Assembly: GCF_014779555.2 (NCBI RefSeq)
Contig: NZ_CP094357.1
Coordinates: 1,736,001-1,800,000 of the forward strand
Reading direction: 5' to 3'
DNA length: 64,000 nt
Origin: Lysobacter capsici
GTDB lineage: Bacteria; Pseudomonadota; Gammaproteobacteria; Xanthomonadales; Xanthomonadaceae
Shown here: positions 35,378-43,837 of the stretch, in pieces
How positions within the stretch are numbered: the stretch's first letter is position 1
Layout of the letters: the number at the start of each line of letters is the position of its first letter
Translations under genes and position numbers: made by a program
Notes under the pieces: generated by a model
What the model was told of the DNA's origin: nothing
Database searches by the model: none
Seen by the model: only the letters and a program-made list of their open reading frames with translations

Positions 35378-38098
35378 TCATTTCCGGAACGTCCAGCATT
35401 TGATGACGGGAGACGCGCCCTGGTTTCCGGCGCGAATCTTGCTGTTCACCGCTACGTTGGCGTCGATGCACTTGTGGCGGCGTGAGTCGCGCAGCAGGGT
35501 GCGCAAAACTTTCAGATCGGCCAACTGCTGCGAGTGGTAGGCGGCCTTCGCTGCGAACTCGTTGAGGTTGATCGCGATCGTGTTCTCGTCGCGCGAGTGG
35601 TTCACGGTCGGCTTTTCGTGGTTGAGGCCTTCCAGGAACTCGTAGACCTCCCAGAACTCTGCGACCAGGGGATGGTCCGCGCTGATGGCGCGCTGGCGAT
35701 CCAGGGCCATTTCGACGATCGCCTGCGCGGTGCCTTCGACCATTTCGGTGGTCAGCGGCACCACTAGGCGCAGGCAGTCCAGCAACGCCAGCATCTGCGC
35801 GTGGTTCTTGATCACGCGCTCAATTCGAATGTCCTTTTTCTCGCGTAGGCGCGCTTCGTACACGCGCACGCGCTCGTTGAACTTGGCGAGGATCTGGCCT
35901 TCGGCGCGGACGGCTTTGAGCAGGAAGTACGCGAGCGCGTCCACCGGCAGCGAGTTGAGGTTGTCGGCCGCTTCGCGGCTCTCCGTCGTTACCGTGGGCC
36001 GCTTGAAGTGCAGCTTGACGATGCGGGTCAGGATCGCTTCGGAAGCATCGACCGGCGCGTTTTGACTGATGACGATGGTGCCGCGGAACGGCGGCTCGTA
36101 GGTTTCATTGCCGCCGTTTCGAACGCCGCGCGTGCGCAGCGTGCCGCCGCCGAAGAAGTCCTTCAGCTCGTCCCAATCGAAGCTCCTGGCGTGCGCTTTG
36201 TCGGGCTGGCTGCGGTCTGCCTCCAGCAGCACGACGGGCATGTTCGCGATCTGGCCCATCGCGCGGGACCGGCCGGCCACGGACGACTTGGCGGGATCAA
36301 AGCCCTCGTAGTCTTGGCGGCCCAGCAGCTTCCACAGGAACGTCAGCAGCGTAGTCTTGCCGGCGCCTGCCTCGCCGGTTGCCTCCAGGAAAGGGAACGA
36401 TTCGTGGGCATCGCGGATCTGTTCGGCGAACAGCGAACCGAACCAGAAGGCCAGGGCGACGATGCCGTGCGTTCCGAAGCACAACCACAGCCACGGCAGC
36501 CAGTCCTCGCGGTAGGCCTCGGCGTCGCGCTGCAGACGCAGCCGGATCGACTTCTGGGTGCTCTTCAGGCGCAGCTTGTCGAAGTCGAAGTAGTCCTCGG
36601 CATTGACCTGCACCAGTTCGCCCTCGCGGACGGCCAGTTCGCCCAGAAGATAGGCGCGGTGTTCCTTGCTGTAGCCGATGAAGTCGATTGCATCGACCGT
36701 TTTGATATTGAAGAGCTGGTCCTTCATGACGTGGATCAGCTGCGCCGCGGTGCCGTCGAACACCGCGCCCGGCGCGAAGCTCGCGAGCCGATCGCGGAAC
36801 GTGGGGGCGTTGAGCGTCTGGGACGAGGTAAAGGTGCCTTTTACACTCGGTGCGTCATGCGGGAAATCGACGCGGAAAAAATACCAGGACTCGTCGGTCA
36901 CTTCGTTGCGCTGGAAATAGAGCGCTTCCGGATAGCAGTTGGCGATTTCGTGAACATCAGCCGCAGCGCGGCGCAAGCGATCCTCCGCGACCTCGTCCAG
37001 CTCGTCCTCGTCCAGGCCTTTCTCGGCGGTGTACTGGCTGCGCGCCTTCTCGTAGCGCAGCTTGTCAAATTCGAACCAGTACAACCGCGAGCGATGCCCC
37101 AGATGAAAACCGGAGCGTTTGTCGTGGTCGTACATCAACAATCCCTTCTCCATCGCGCTCTTGGCCAGGAACAGCGCGCCTTGATACCGAGCTTCCGCGA
37201 TGTCATCTGCCCATTGCTTCGCCGCGGTGTCGGCTTCGGCGTATGCGTGCGCGCGCAGGTGAAGATCGTTCCAGTCGGTCTTCTTCCCGTCGCGCTGAGG
37301 GATTAGCGCAGCGCGGCAGCGGAAGCCCAAGGCTTCGGCGCGGCGGACGTGCTTGCGGATGTAGTCGTGGGTGCCCGGGCGATCGCCAACAGCCGGTTCG
37401 TTGTCGAGAGCCCATATCAAAGTTGGCAGATTGCCCGAGCGCCGCTTAGCGAGAGCGCGGAGCGATTCCTCCGGGAATGCGTTGCTGCTCATCGCCGACA
37501 CGGCCGCGTGGCCGTGCTGGACGTGGGCGATAGCATCGAAGATGCCCTCGGTCACCCAAACCTCGCTCGCGGTGTCGAGCATGGTGTCCACCGCAGGCAT
37601 ACACCACCACACCCCGGCGTAGCTCGCGCCCGGCTTGAAGCGCGCCTTTTGCTTTCCAAACCGGTGCGGTCGATCGATCAGGCGTTCCCAATACCCGCCC
37701 TTGTCGAGTGCGAAGCGCACCGTCGCGGTGCCGGCTTCGATCTTGCGGTCGTAATAGGTCTCTTGCGTGTAGAGCCCACGCAGGTCTTTGAGCGCGAAGC
37801 CGCGGTTGAACTCCAGGTACGCATCCGCTGCGGCGGTCGGATTGGCCGGTGTTGCCGTATAGCGTTTGGACCAGTCGTCGAACAGATCGTCGTACAGGTC
37901 TTTGACGTGCAATTCGCGGCCGCACTTGGACTGCCGGCCGCAGCGCAACACCCACGGTTTCAGGTGGCTGGTGTAAAGCTCTTTTTTTCCGCACGCCGGG
38001 CACTTGCCGCCGCGCATGTAGTCGGTGCCCGGGCGATGCTTGAGCCCGTAGTCGCGCTGAAGGCGGTCGATGACCTGGTGGCGGATGCTGTCCTGCAT
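35378..38098 (-). CDS. P4-alpha-like primase/helicase
   Basis: This 906-residue phage replication protein has an N-terminal zinc finger (CPACGKKELYTSH...CGRQSKCGRELH), a Toprim-like primase part (EVWVTEGIFDAIA, LIWALDNE), and a C-terminal AAA/SF3-like ATPase with Walker A ATGEAGAGKTTLL and Walker B-like MPVVLLEADR. It probably primes and unwinds DNA at the prophage origin. ATG 38098 is used because a GAGG lies upstream and the longer frame would overlap the next gene. It replaces the P2 A-type rolling-circle initiator, which I do not see. Confidence 0.88.
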   Translation of the reverse strand: MQDSIRHQVIDRLQRDYGLKHRPGTDYMRGGKCPACGKKELYTSHLKPWVLRCGRQSKCGRELHVKDLYDDLFDDWSKRYTATPANPTAAADAYLEFNRGFALKDLRGLYTQETYYDRKIEAGTATVRFALDKGGYWERLIDRPHRFGKQKARFKPGASYAGVWWCMPAVDTMLDTASEVWVTEGIFDAIAHVQHGHAAVSAMSSNAFPEESLRALAKRRSGNLPTLIWALDNEPAVGDRPGTHDYIRKHVRRAEALGFRCRAALIPQRDGKKTDWNDLHLRAHAYAEADTAAKQWADDIAEARYQGALFLAKSAMEKGLLMYDHDKRSGFHLGHRSRLYWFEFDKLRYEKARSQYTAEKGLDEDELDEVAEDRLRRAAADVHEIANCYPEALYFQRNEVTDESWYFFRVDFPHDAPSVKGTFTSSQTLNAPTFRDRLASFAPGAVFDGTAAQLIHVMKDQLFNIKTVDAIDFIGYSKEHRAYLLGELAVREGELVQVNAEDYFDFDKLRLKSTQKSIRLRLQRDAEAYREDWLPWLWLCFGTHGIVALAFWFGSLFAEQIRDAHESFPFLEATGEAGAGKTTLLTFLWKLLGRQDYEGFDPAKSSVAGRSRAMGQIANMPVVLLEADRSQPDKAHARSFDWDELKDFFGGGTLRTRGVRNGGNETYEPPFRGTIVISQNAPVDASEAILTRIVKLHFKRPTVTTESREAADNLNSLPVDALAYFLLKAVRAEGQILAKFNERVRVYEARLREKKDIRIERVIKNHAQMLALLDCLRLVVPLTTEMVEGTAQAIVEMALDRQRAISADHPLVAEFWEVYEFLEGLNHEKPTVNHSRDENTIAINLNEFAAKAAYHSQQLADLKVLRTLLRDSRRHKCIDANVAVNSKIRAGNQGASPVIKCWTFRK

Positions 38099-38103
38099 TG
38101 CGA

Positions 38104-38322
38104 TCAGGCCTCGCGATCCCTGCACAGATAATTCCGTGCCCACGCTTCAGGGGACGGGATACGTTCGAAGTCGCCGCCGGCGGCGATGAACGCTTCGACC
38201 TCCGCGCGCAGTTCGTCGGCCTTGCGCGCCTTGATCGTCGGTTCGACGATCTCCGACTGCACCGGGAGCGGCGCTTTGCTGAAGTTCGGGATCTGTGCCG
38301 AGTACCACCCGTAGTCCTTCAT
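38104..38322 (-). CDS. phage hypothetical protein
   Basis: This 72-residue protein starts MKDYGWYSAQIPNFSKAPL and contains ADELRAEVEAFIAAGGDFERIP. The family is not recognised. It overlaps its upstream neighbour by four bases and ends five bases before the primase start. Confidence 0.55.
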   Translation of the reverse strand: MKDYGWYSAQIPNFSKAPLPVQSEIVEPTIKARKADELRAEVEAFIAAGGDFERIPSPEAWARNYLCRDREA

Positions 38323-38606
38323 CGTGTGGCCTCGCGCTCGATGCGTCCGGTGTTCAGCAGTTCGATGCCGTCGTCGGTGACGCGGACGGCGCAGAACGAA
38401 GCGCCCACCGGCGCGACCAAGCCGAGCTTGGCCAGCGCGCCGACGTCGGCTGCGGTGTGGATGGCGTCAAGCTCGCGCACGTGGAATCGGCGCGGGACAT
38501 AGGCCTCGCCGGAGTTGGTCAGGACCAAACCGGCGCAGCGATCGGCTGATTGCAGGCAAAGCTGTAGCGTTGACGGCAGAGCCGCCAATTCGATTGACCG
38601 GAGCAT
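38319..38606 (-). CDS. phage hypothetical protein
   Basis: This 95-residue protein has a winged-helix-like look (LDAIHTAADVGALAKLGLVAPVGASF, VRVTDDGIELLNTGR). It may bind DNA, but that is only an impression. It lies in the early operon between the Ogr-like and primase genes. Confidence 0.55.
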   Translation of the reverse strand: MLRSIELAALPSTLQLCLQSADRCAGLVLTNSGEAYVPRRFHVRELDAIHTAADVGALAKLGLVAPVGASFCAVRVTDDGIELLNTGRIEREATR

Positions 38607-38613
38607 GTGGACC

Positions 38614-38940
38614 TCAGTGGTCGGCGTTAGCGGGGATGCTGTCGAGCAGGTCGAGCTGCCTCTCCCCCTGGGCTTCCCGGTAGGCCTTGAGCGCGATGTT
38701 TCGCGCGTAAGACGGCGATTCGGGTAGGTCGCTGGGGCGGGCGTTCGGCAGGCCGCTGGGGCTGGCGATGCCGGTGAGTTCGGTGTGGCCGGTGTAACTG
38801 GCGCCGCACATCGGGTTGTCGCAGACGTAGGCGTCGTGCCGCAGATGCTGATGGGACAGATAGCTGGTGCGCTTGATCAGCACGCTGCCGCAGGCGTCGC
38901 AGGTGAACACCACGCGCTTCCGCTGGCTGAACACGGTCAT
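38614..38940 (-). CDS. Ogr/Delta-like zinc-finger late activator
   Basis: This 108-residue protein has the Ogr/Delta signature: a CDACGS zinc pair, RTSYLSHQHLRHDAYVCDNP and MCGASYTGHTEL (C-x2-C...C-x4-C). The family activates P2-type late promoters by contacting RNA polymerase alpha. It sits in the early operon here, whereas P2 ogr follows gene D. Confidence 0.85.
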   Translation of the reverse strand: MTVFSQRKRVVFTCDACGSVLIKRTSYLSHQHLRHDAYVCDNPMCGASYTGHTELTGIASPSGLPNARPSDLPESPSYARNIALKAYREAQGERQLDLLDSIPANADH

Positions 38941-39170
38941 TACTGGGCCTCCCCTAGGGGCGCGATCACGCCCGCCTTCAGGCCGAGCAGAACGGCGGCG
39001 CGATGAGCCTCGCCGTAAACGCCCTTCTTTTGCTTGTGCAGCACCTGATACACGGTCGCGTAGGGCAGGTCGTGTCGGCGCGCGAAGGCGGCGATGGTCT
39101 CGCCTCGACTCTTCAACTCGGCCAGCGCCTGTTCCGGCGTCCGGATTTTCGGCCCTTGTGCGTTGGACAT
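38940..39170 (-). CDS. gp16-like (BcepMu type) DNA-binding protein
   Basis: This 76-residue protein reads RTPEQALAELKSRGETIAAF, then ARRHDLPYATVYQVLHKQKKG and HRAAVLLGLK, close to the helix-turn-helix family of BcepMu gp16. As the first gene of the leftward operon opposite the repressor, it could play the Cox/Cro role. It overlaps the Ogr-like gene by one base. Confidence 0.75.
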   Translation of the reverse strand: MSNAQGPKIRTPEQALAELKSRGETIAAFARRHDLPYATVYQVLHKQKKGVYGEAHRAAVLLGLKAGVIAPLGEAQ

Positions 39171-39180
39171 GGGTTAAATA

Positions 39181-39230
39181 AAGTTCAGAAGTGGGAACTT
39201 GGATGGGATCATTGGGTAAAAAATTACCCA
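39181..39230. promoter_or_regulatory. repressor/early divergent control region
   Basis: Two inverted repeats lie in the 85-bp gap between the divergent gp16-like and repressor genes. AAGTTC...GAACTT is at 39181-39186 and 39195-39200, and TGGGTAA-AAAA-TTACCCA at 39213-39230. They are candidate operators for the repressor or the gp16-like protein. Confidence 0.6.
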
Positions 39231-39255
39231 TGTCAACAGGTGGATGGGTATCTGA

Positions 39256-39870
39256 ATGGACGACCTCGTAAAAATTTGCGCACGCATCAGGGAGGAGCGC
39301 ATCCGACTGGGCATGAGCCAGCAGGAAGCGGCCGACGTGGGCGGCGTGACGCGCAAGACGCAGGCGGCCTACGAGAGCGGCGCTTCGGCGCCGACTGTCT
39401 CGTATCTGCTGTTGATCGCAGCGCGGGGGATCGACGTGCAATACGTCATTTCCGGGTCTCGCGACCGCGGATTGATGGAGGGCCACGTCAGCCTCGACGT
39501 GCTGCCCGGCTTCGCGCCCGCCGACGGGCCGACAACGATTCAGCTGCCAGAGTTTTTACTGCAGCGGAAGGTTGGAATGACGGCGATCACAAACGTGCGA
39601 TGGGCGCTGAATCCTTCGCGCGCGATGGAACCCGAGATAGAAAGGAACCAGCTTGTTCTGGTGGATGTATCACAGTCTCAGATTTCGGGGTTGATTGACG
39701 GTAATACTTACGCGTACACGTTGTGGGATCGGCCCGACATTCGGCGGGTGAAGTTGTGGCGCGATCGTCTGGCGGTTGTTGGGTACGGGAAGAGCCCGGA
39801 GTCAACGGACGTTTTCAAAGATGATGAAGGCAGCCTAGAGATCTTCGGTGCTGTCGTGGGTGTGCTCTAA
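39256..39870 (+). CDS. CI-like prophage repressor without S24 dyad
   Basis: This 204-residue protein has an N-terminal XRE helix-turn-helix (RIREERIRLGMSQQEAADVGG, then KTQAAYESGASAPTVSYLL) and a C-terminal LexA/S24-like fold (MEPEIERNQLVLVD, GNTYAYTLW). The site normally G-D-S-M is SRAM here (Ala123 in place of the catalytic Ser), and the catalytic Lys region reads DIRRVKLW (Arg163). Self-cleavage is therefore not expected. It is the lysogeny repressor by position. Confidence 0.85.
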   Translation: MDDLVKICARIREERIRLGMSQQEAADVGGVTRKTQAAYESGASAPTVSYLLLIAARGIDVQYVISGSRDRGLMEGHVSLDVLPGFAPADGPTTIQLPEFLLQRKVGMTAITNVRWALNPSRAMEPEIERNQLVLVDVSQSQISGLIDGNTYAYTLWDRPDIRRVKLWRDRLAVVGYGKSPESTDVFKDDEGSLEIFGAVVGVL

Positions 39871-39901
39871 ATTTAACGAAAGGACACAGGGGGCGGGCGG
39901 C

Positions 39902-41479
39902 ATGGAGGTAGTTAGCCGTAATTGGAGGCCCGTAGTTCAGGGCTTGATTTTCAGCGTCGTGTACGGCGCTTTGATGCTTAGTTCGTGGCGGCTCTCCGTC
40001 GATCAGTGGTATCTGCCGGCCGGCATCCGCTTGGCGGCGTTGCTGTTTCTTCCGACGCGGTTCTGGCCGTATATCCTCGCGGGCGACGCCGCCGCGTTCC
40101 TGACGCTGCGCGTGCCGAAGGCGGAACAGTACGGCGAGCTGTGGGCGTACCTGAGTCCATTTTTGCTCGGGCCTGCGGTTGCCATAGTCCCGGCGATCTT
40201 CCGCCGGCAGTTGGGCGTGATCAGCGATCGTGAGCGCTGGTTCCCCGTGATCGCGCTGGCGACTGCGGTGTGGACAGCGATCGCCAACATGACGATCAAT
40301 TTCGCGCTGTCCGGCCCGTCCAGCAGCGGCACAGTTGAAAACTTCTTGCGCTTCTCGGCCGGGCAGTACCTTGGCATGGTCATCTTTGTGCCCGCCGTGA
40401 TGGTTTGGATTCGGCGCAAGGACGGCATGTTCTGCCCGCGCCAATTCTCCACCCACTTGGTCGTCGCCGTCGCGCTCACTGCTGTGGCCTACTTCGCCGC
40501 GAACTACACCGGCAGCGAGCCAGCCCTGCGCCAGTTGTTACTGCTGTTGATGATTGTCCCGGCGGTTGTGCTGACTTTTATGCACGGTTGGCGTGGTGCG
40601 GCGCTTGGGATCGCGGTCGCGAGCGTAGCGTTCGGGCTCCCAACAACAGCGTTCGACGCCGCTGGTGCTCACGATGCCGTAGCTTTCGTCGTCCAGATCG
40701 CGTTGGCGATCGCGACCGTAGCGTTATACGTGTTCGGTGCAGCTATCTCCGCGCACTACGACCATGCACGAAAGCTGGGCGTCGCCGAGCGCCACGCGCT
40801 CAAGATTGCGCATAGCAGCTTTGTGTCCAGGGAGCGGCATCTGCGTGAGAGCGTGATCGCGCTGGCGCAACTGCAATCGGGTCGCGATGAGGACCGACGC
40901 AACATGGCGCGTTGGTTGGAAGAGATGGGCCACACTGCTGCGGCCGCCGATCTGCAGCGCGTCGGCAAGCAAGAGTCGCGACTGTTCGACGAGCACGCAG
41001 CGGCCTTGTATCCGCTGCGGATCGAGCGACACGGCCTTTTCGACGTGCTGCAGTCTGTTGCGTTCAGCAGCGTTTGGGCCGGCGGTAGAGACGTGCGATT
41101 CGTGTTCCGTGGCGCCGCCCGCGCGCTCTCCGTCGATCTACAGTTGGCGGCGTATCGGTGCGCGTGCAATGCGGTGGCGCTGTTGGCGCAGGGGGCACCG
41201 ATTCGTCAGACCGTGCGCGCCCGCGTCTGGGCGGGTGGTGAATACCGCGGCATCGTCGTGTCGATCGAGGCGACTGCGGGACAGGCGATCCCGCCGAATC
41301 AGACGGCGACCCTGGCGGCCCTGGAGCTTGAGGGGCGCATAAACGCAAATGGCGGCGCCGTGAAGCGCCGCCATGCGAATCGGATCAGCTTCCTGCTGGT
41401 CGAGCCGGTCGGCCCGACCAGCGACCGTCAGCGCTCTCCTGCCGGCGTCACCGCCCACCAGTCGCCGCTGGTGGTCTGA
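39902..41479 (+). CDS. MASE1-type membrane protein with degenerate kinase core
   Basis: This 525-residue protein has about eight transmembrane segments in residues 12-285, with a MASE1-like start (LSSWRLSVDQWYLPAGIRLAAL), and a cytoplasmic tail. The tail resembles NarL-type sensor kinases, but the dimerisation box reads RRNMARWLEEMGH, with Glu340 where the phospho-His should be. The ATPase part keeps only an N-box-like YRCACNAV (418-425). No response regulator is near. It follows the repressor by 31 bp and may be expressed in the lysogen. Confidence 0.75.
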   Translation: MEVVSRNWRPVVQGLIFSVVYGALMLSSWRLSVDQWYLPAGIRLAALLFLPTRFWPYILAGDAAAFLTLRVPKAEQYGELWAYLSPFLLGPAVAIVPAIFRRQLGVISDRERWFPVIALATAVWTAIANMTINFALSGPSSSGTVENFLRFSAGQYLGMVIFVPAVMVWIRRKDGMFCPRQFSTHLVVAVALTAVAYFAANYTGSEPALRQLLLLLMIVPAVVLTFMHGWRGAALGIAVASVAFGLPTTAFDAAGAHDAVAFVVQIALAIATVALYVFGAAISAHYDHARKLGVAERHALKIAHSSFVSRERHLRESVIALAQLQSGRDEDRRNMARWLEEMGHTAAAADLQRVGKQESRLFDEHAAALYPLRIERHGLFDVLQSVAFSSVWAGGRDVRFVFRGAARALSVDLQLAAYRCACNAVALLAQGAPIRQTVRARVWAGGEYRGIVVSIEATAGQAIPPNQTATLAALELEGRINANGGAVKRRHANRISFLLVEPVGPTSDRQRSPAGVTAHQSPLVV

Positions 41480-41871
41480 TAGACCCACACGTCGATCGCG
41501 TTGGTGCCGTACACCCGCTTCGCGCTGGTGTACGCCGGGATCGTGACAGCGTTGCCGGGCACGGACACGCGGTCGGCGTCAACGCCGATCGGCAGCACCC
41601 AGAACGTGTCGCCGATGCGACCCACCGCGGCCCGGACGGCGCCGGCGCTGTCGTTGGCCTGCACGTAGCGGATTCCGTCGCGCTGGAACTCGTAGACGCT
41701 CCAGGTCGAATCCGCGGCTACGTCGGCCGTAGTGGGAAAACTCTCGCCTAAGCCGACGCTGGCGAGCTTCTGAGGGCTGTTTCCATCGGATGGGCAGCAT
41801 GCGAGGCTGGCCAGCGGGCTCGCGAGCAGCGCGAGGCCCAGGACCAGTGCGGATCTGGAGCGGGTGAGCAT
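41428..41871 (-). CDS. prophage lipoprotein of unknown function
   Basis: This 147-residue protein has a lipoprotein signal with lipobox SLAC (LGLALLASPLASLAC) and a beta-rich domain (WVYQTTSGDWWAVTPAGER at the end). A strong AGGAGG lies before ATG 41871. It overlaps the 3' end of the MASE1 gene by 52 bp, tail to tail. It may be a superinfection-exclusion or lysogenic-conversion protein; this is inferred from position and signal only. Confidence 0.65.
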   Translation of the reverse strand: MLTRSRSALVLGLALLASPLASLACCPSDGNSPQKLASVGLGESFPTTADVAADSTWSVYEFQRDGIRYVQANDSAGAVRAAVGRIGDTFWVLPIGVDADRVSVPGNAVTIPAYTSAKRVYGTNAIDVWVYQTTSGDWWAVTPAGER

Positions 41872-41945
41872 TCCTTCCTCCTTGGCGTGGTGGGCGCCGT
41901 CCCAACGGCGGCCCGGTTCGTTGTAGCCCTGCGACAGTACCGTAT

Positions 41946-41961
41946 TGTGATTGCGGTCACC
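41946..41961 (-). promoter_or_regulatory. CRP/Clp-like site upstream of lipoprotein gene
   Basis: TGTGA-N6-TCACC matches the CRP/Clp consensus TGTGA-N6-TCACA in nine of ten fixed positions. It lies about 75 bp upstream of the lipoprotein start at 41871. Clp is the global CRP-like regulator of xanthomonads. Confidence 0.45.
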
Positions 41962-42056
41962 CGCCATGCCGGCATGTTGCAGGGTTGCCTACGGCCAGCC
42001 TACCCCGGAGCGGCCACGGAAACCGGCACCTTTTCCGACAACTGAGATCGCAGAAC

Positions 42057-42085
42057 AAAAAAAAGCCGCCGGGGTTCCCGGCGGC
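42057..42085 (-). terminator. terminator after the late operon end
   Basis: On the minus strand the stem GCCGCCGGG / CCCGGCGGC (loop of three) is followed by eight T residues. It ends the D-small lipoprotein transcript. Confidence 0.92.
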
Positions 42086-42110
42086 CTGTTCTAACGCCGT
42101 CAGCGGCGCG

Positions 42111-42359
42111 CTACAGCTGCGCCTGCGGCGGCTGCGGGCCGAGGCCGCCACCCCCAGGGCCGGCCGGGCCGCGGCGCTTGGGGCGACGCCGGCGGCGATA
42201 CAGGTAGGCCGCGGCGCCGGCGATCACCAACAACACCAAGACCAGCATGCCGAAGCCCGGCGACTCGGTGACGGAAGTGGCCGGCGGGCTGCTCGCGCAC
42301 GCCGGCAAAAGGATCAGGGAACACGCGAACAGCACGAACAGGGACAACATGGGCCTCAT
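42111..42359 (-). CDS. small prophage lipoprotein with C-terminal TM helix
   Basis: This 82-residue protein has a lipoprotein signal with lipobox LPAC (LFACSLILLPAC), a second hydrophobic helix (GMLVLVLLVIAGAAAYLYR) and a basic Pro/Gly-rich tail. AGGAGG precedes the start. It lies 40 bp after gene D and before the late terminator. Function unknown. Confidence 0.65.
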   Translation of the reverse strand: MRPMLSLFVLFACSLILLPACASSPPATSVTESPGFGMLVLVLLVIAGAAAYLYRRRRRPKRRGPAGPGGGGLGPQPPQAQL

Positions 42360-42399
42360 GGTTTCCTCCTAGGGTGGGCACCGCGGGGCCGGCGTCGGA

Positions 42400-43413
42400 T
42401 CAGGATCCGCCGCCGGCGTCGGTCTCTAACTCCAGCTTCGTGGTGAAACCCGCCGAGCTGGTGATGGTGTGCGTGGTCTTGGCGATCAACCAGGCCGTGT
42501 CGTCGATCTCCGGTTTGAAGCCGCGCAGGCGCAGTTTTTGCTCCGGGGACAGGTCGGCGCGCCCAAGCGCTAGCGTGAAATCCATCTTCGCCGCGCCGCG
42601 CTTGATGCGCTTCCATTCGGCATTGGCGTGTTCCCGCGCTTCGGTTTCGTTGTTGTAGGTCTCGCGCAATCGCTTGGCGTTGCCGCTCGCGCCTACCAGG
42701 ACCGATTTTCGATTGGCGCCGGGCTTGTTGTTCCAATAGGCGCGCACGCCGCTGTAGCTGTCGCGATCTGCCGCTCCGTAGCGGTGTTTGTCGCCGCTCG
42801 CGCGCGTGATCAACGCGGTCGGCAATGCTTGACCGCTCGCGGTGGTGCCGCTTCCGATCGGCATAAACAGCAGACTCCCAGCCTTCACTGTAGCGACCGC
42901 GTCATAGCGCTGTCCGAGTCGCGTCAACAGATGCACGTCGCTTTCGCCGGTCTGGTCCAGGTGCGCGATCTGGACGCCGGTCAGAGCTGGCGCAATGCGC
43001 GCCTGCAGCCCGTGTTCTCCGGCTAAGCTGCGGATCACGTCACCCAAAGTGACCTGATGCCAGCTGCGCTCGCGCCGCGTGCGCATTGGATTACTCAGGT
43101 CGGCGCTGCGGGCGCGAACCGTGATCACGTCCGGCGCGCCACTGTGTTCGACCTCGTCGACGCGGAAGGTGCCTTTTTCGATCAGGCCGGCATCCTCCCA
43201 CCCGATCGCCACGGATAGCGCAACACCGCGGCGCGGCAGCGCCATACGCCCATCGTGGTCATGAATGACCAAGTCGAGCTGGTCGGCTTCGCCGCCGCGC
43301 GACTCAGTCAGCGTCAGCTCCAGCAGGCGCGGCTTGAACCGTTCGGTCAGATCCGTGCCATCCAACACCACGCGCCACGCGGGCACAGCATAGGGTTCCG
43401 CGTTCTGGGTCAT
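42400..43413 (-). CDS. D: tail protein gpD (late control D)
   Basis: This 337-residue protein of the P2 gpD/gp27-like hub family contains LTESRGGEADQLDLVIHDHDGRM, then LPRRGVALSVAIGWED and the long domain ending TAWLIAKTTHTITSSAGF. It forms the hub between the tail tube and the spike. It overlaps gene U by four bases. Confidence 0.92.
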   Translation of the reverse strand: MTQNAEPYAVPAWRVVLDGTDLTERFKPRLLELTLTESRGGEADQLDLVIHDHDGRMALPRRGVALSVAIGWEDAGLIEKGTFRVDEVEHSGAPDVITVRARSADLSNPMRTRRERSWHQVTLGDVIRSLAGEHGLQARIAPALTGVQIAHLDQTGESDVHLLTRLGQRYDAVATVKAGSLLFMPIGSGTTASGQALPTALITRASGDKHRYGAADRDSYSGVRAYWNNKPGANRKSVLVGASGNAKRLRETYNNETEAREHANAEWKRIKRGAAKMDFTLALGRADLSPEQKLRLRGFKPEIDDTAWLIAKTTHTITSSAGFTTKLELETDAGGGS

Positions 43414-43826
43414 CGGGATGCTGCCTGGTCCGAGGATTCGTTCATGGCTTCGTCGTCGACGCGAAGGAGCGACAGCTGAAACTCGATGCGGCGAGCCGCA
43501 CCGTCTTGAAAGAACAGCGACCGGCTGTCGCTGATCGACTTCAGCACGAACGCGCCGTAGACCAGACCTGTGCCGTCGACCAAGGCCAGTGGCCGGCCTT
43601 GATTCGCTAGGTCGCGCAGCAGATCCAGCGAAGCCGGATCGCCCGTGAGTTCGGGGGCGATCCGCCCGCTAAGCTCAATTGTCTCTTCATCGGGGCCGAG
43701 GTACTGATGCGCGGCGCGTGCGCCGATGCGATCGCTGCTGGCGTGTCGCCACGCGTTGGATCGCTGCAGCTGCTCATACGCAAGCCGCGGCAACGAGAAA
43801 ACGAAAGTTCCTAGTGCCATCATCAT
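43410..43826 (-). CDS. U: tail protein gpU
   Basis: This 138-residue P2 gpU-like tail terminator/baseplate protein reads LGTFVFSLPRLAYEQLQRSNAW, then ETIELSGRIAPELTG and QGRPLALVDGTGLVYG, which are typical of the family. It lies between T and D. Confidence 0.93.
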   Translation of the reverse strand: MMMALGTFVFSLPRLAYEQLQRSNAWRHASSDRIGARAAHQYLGPDEETIELSGRIAPELTGDPASLDLLRDLANQGRPLALVDGTGLVYGAFVLKSISDSRSLFFQDGAARRIEFQLSLLRVDDEAMNESSDQAASR

Positions 43827-43837
43827 GCGCGCGGCCC

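Noticed and set aside
41921-41940. A fourth TGT-N13-ACA late promoter element
   Set aside because: TGTAG is present at 41922 but the right half reads AGTAC instead of xTACA, so it does not match the other three.
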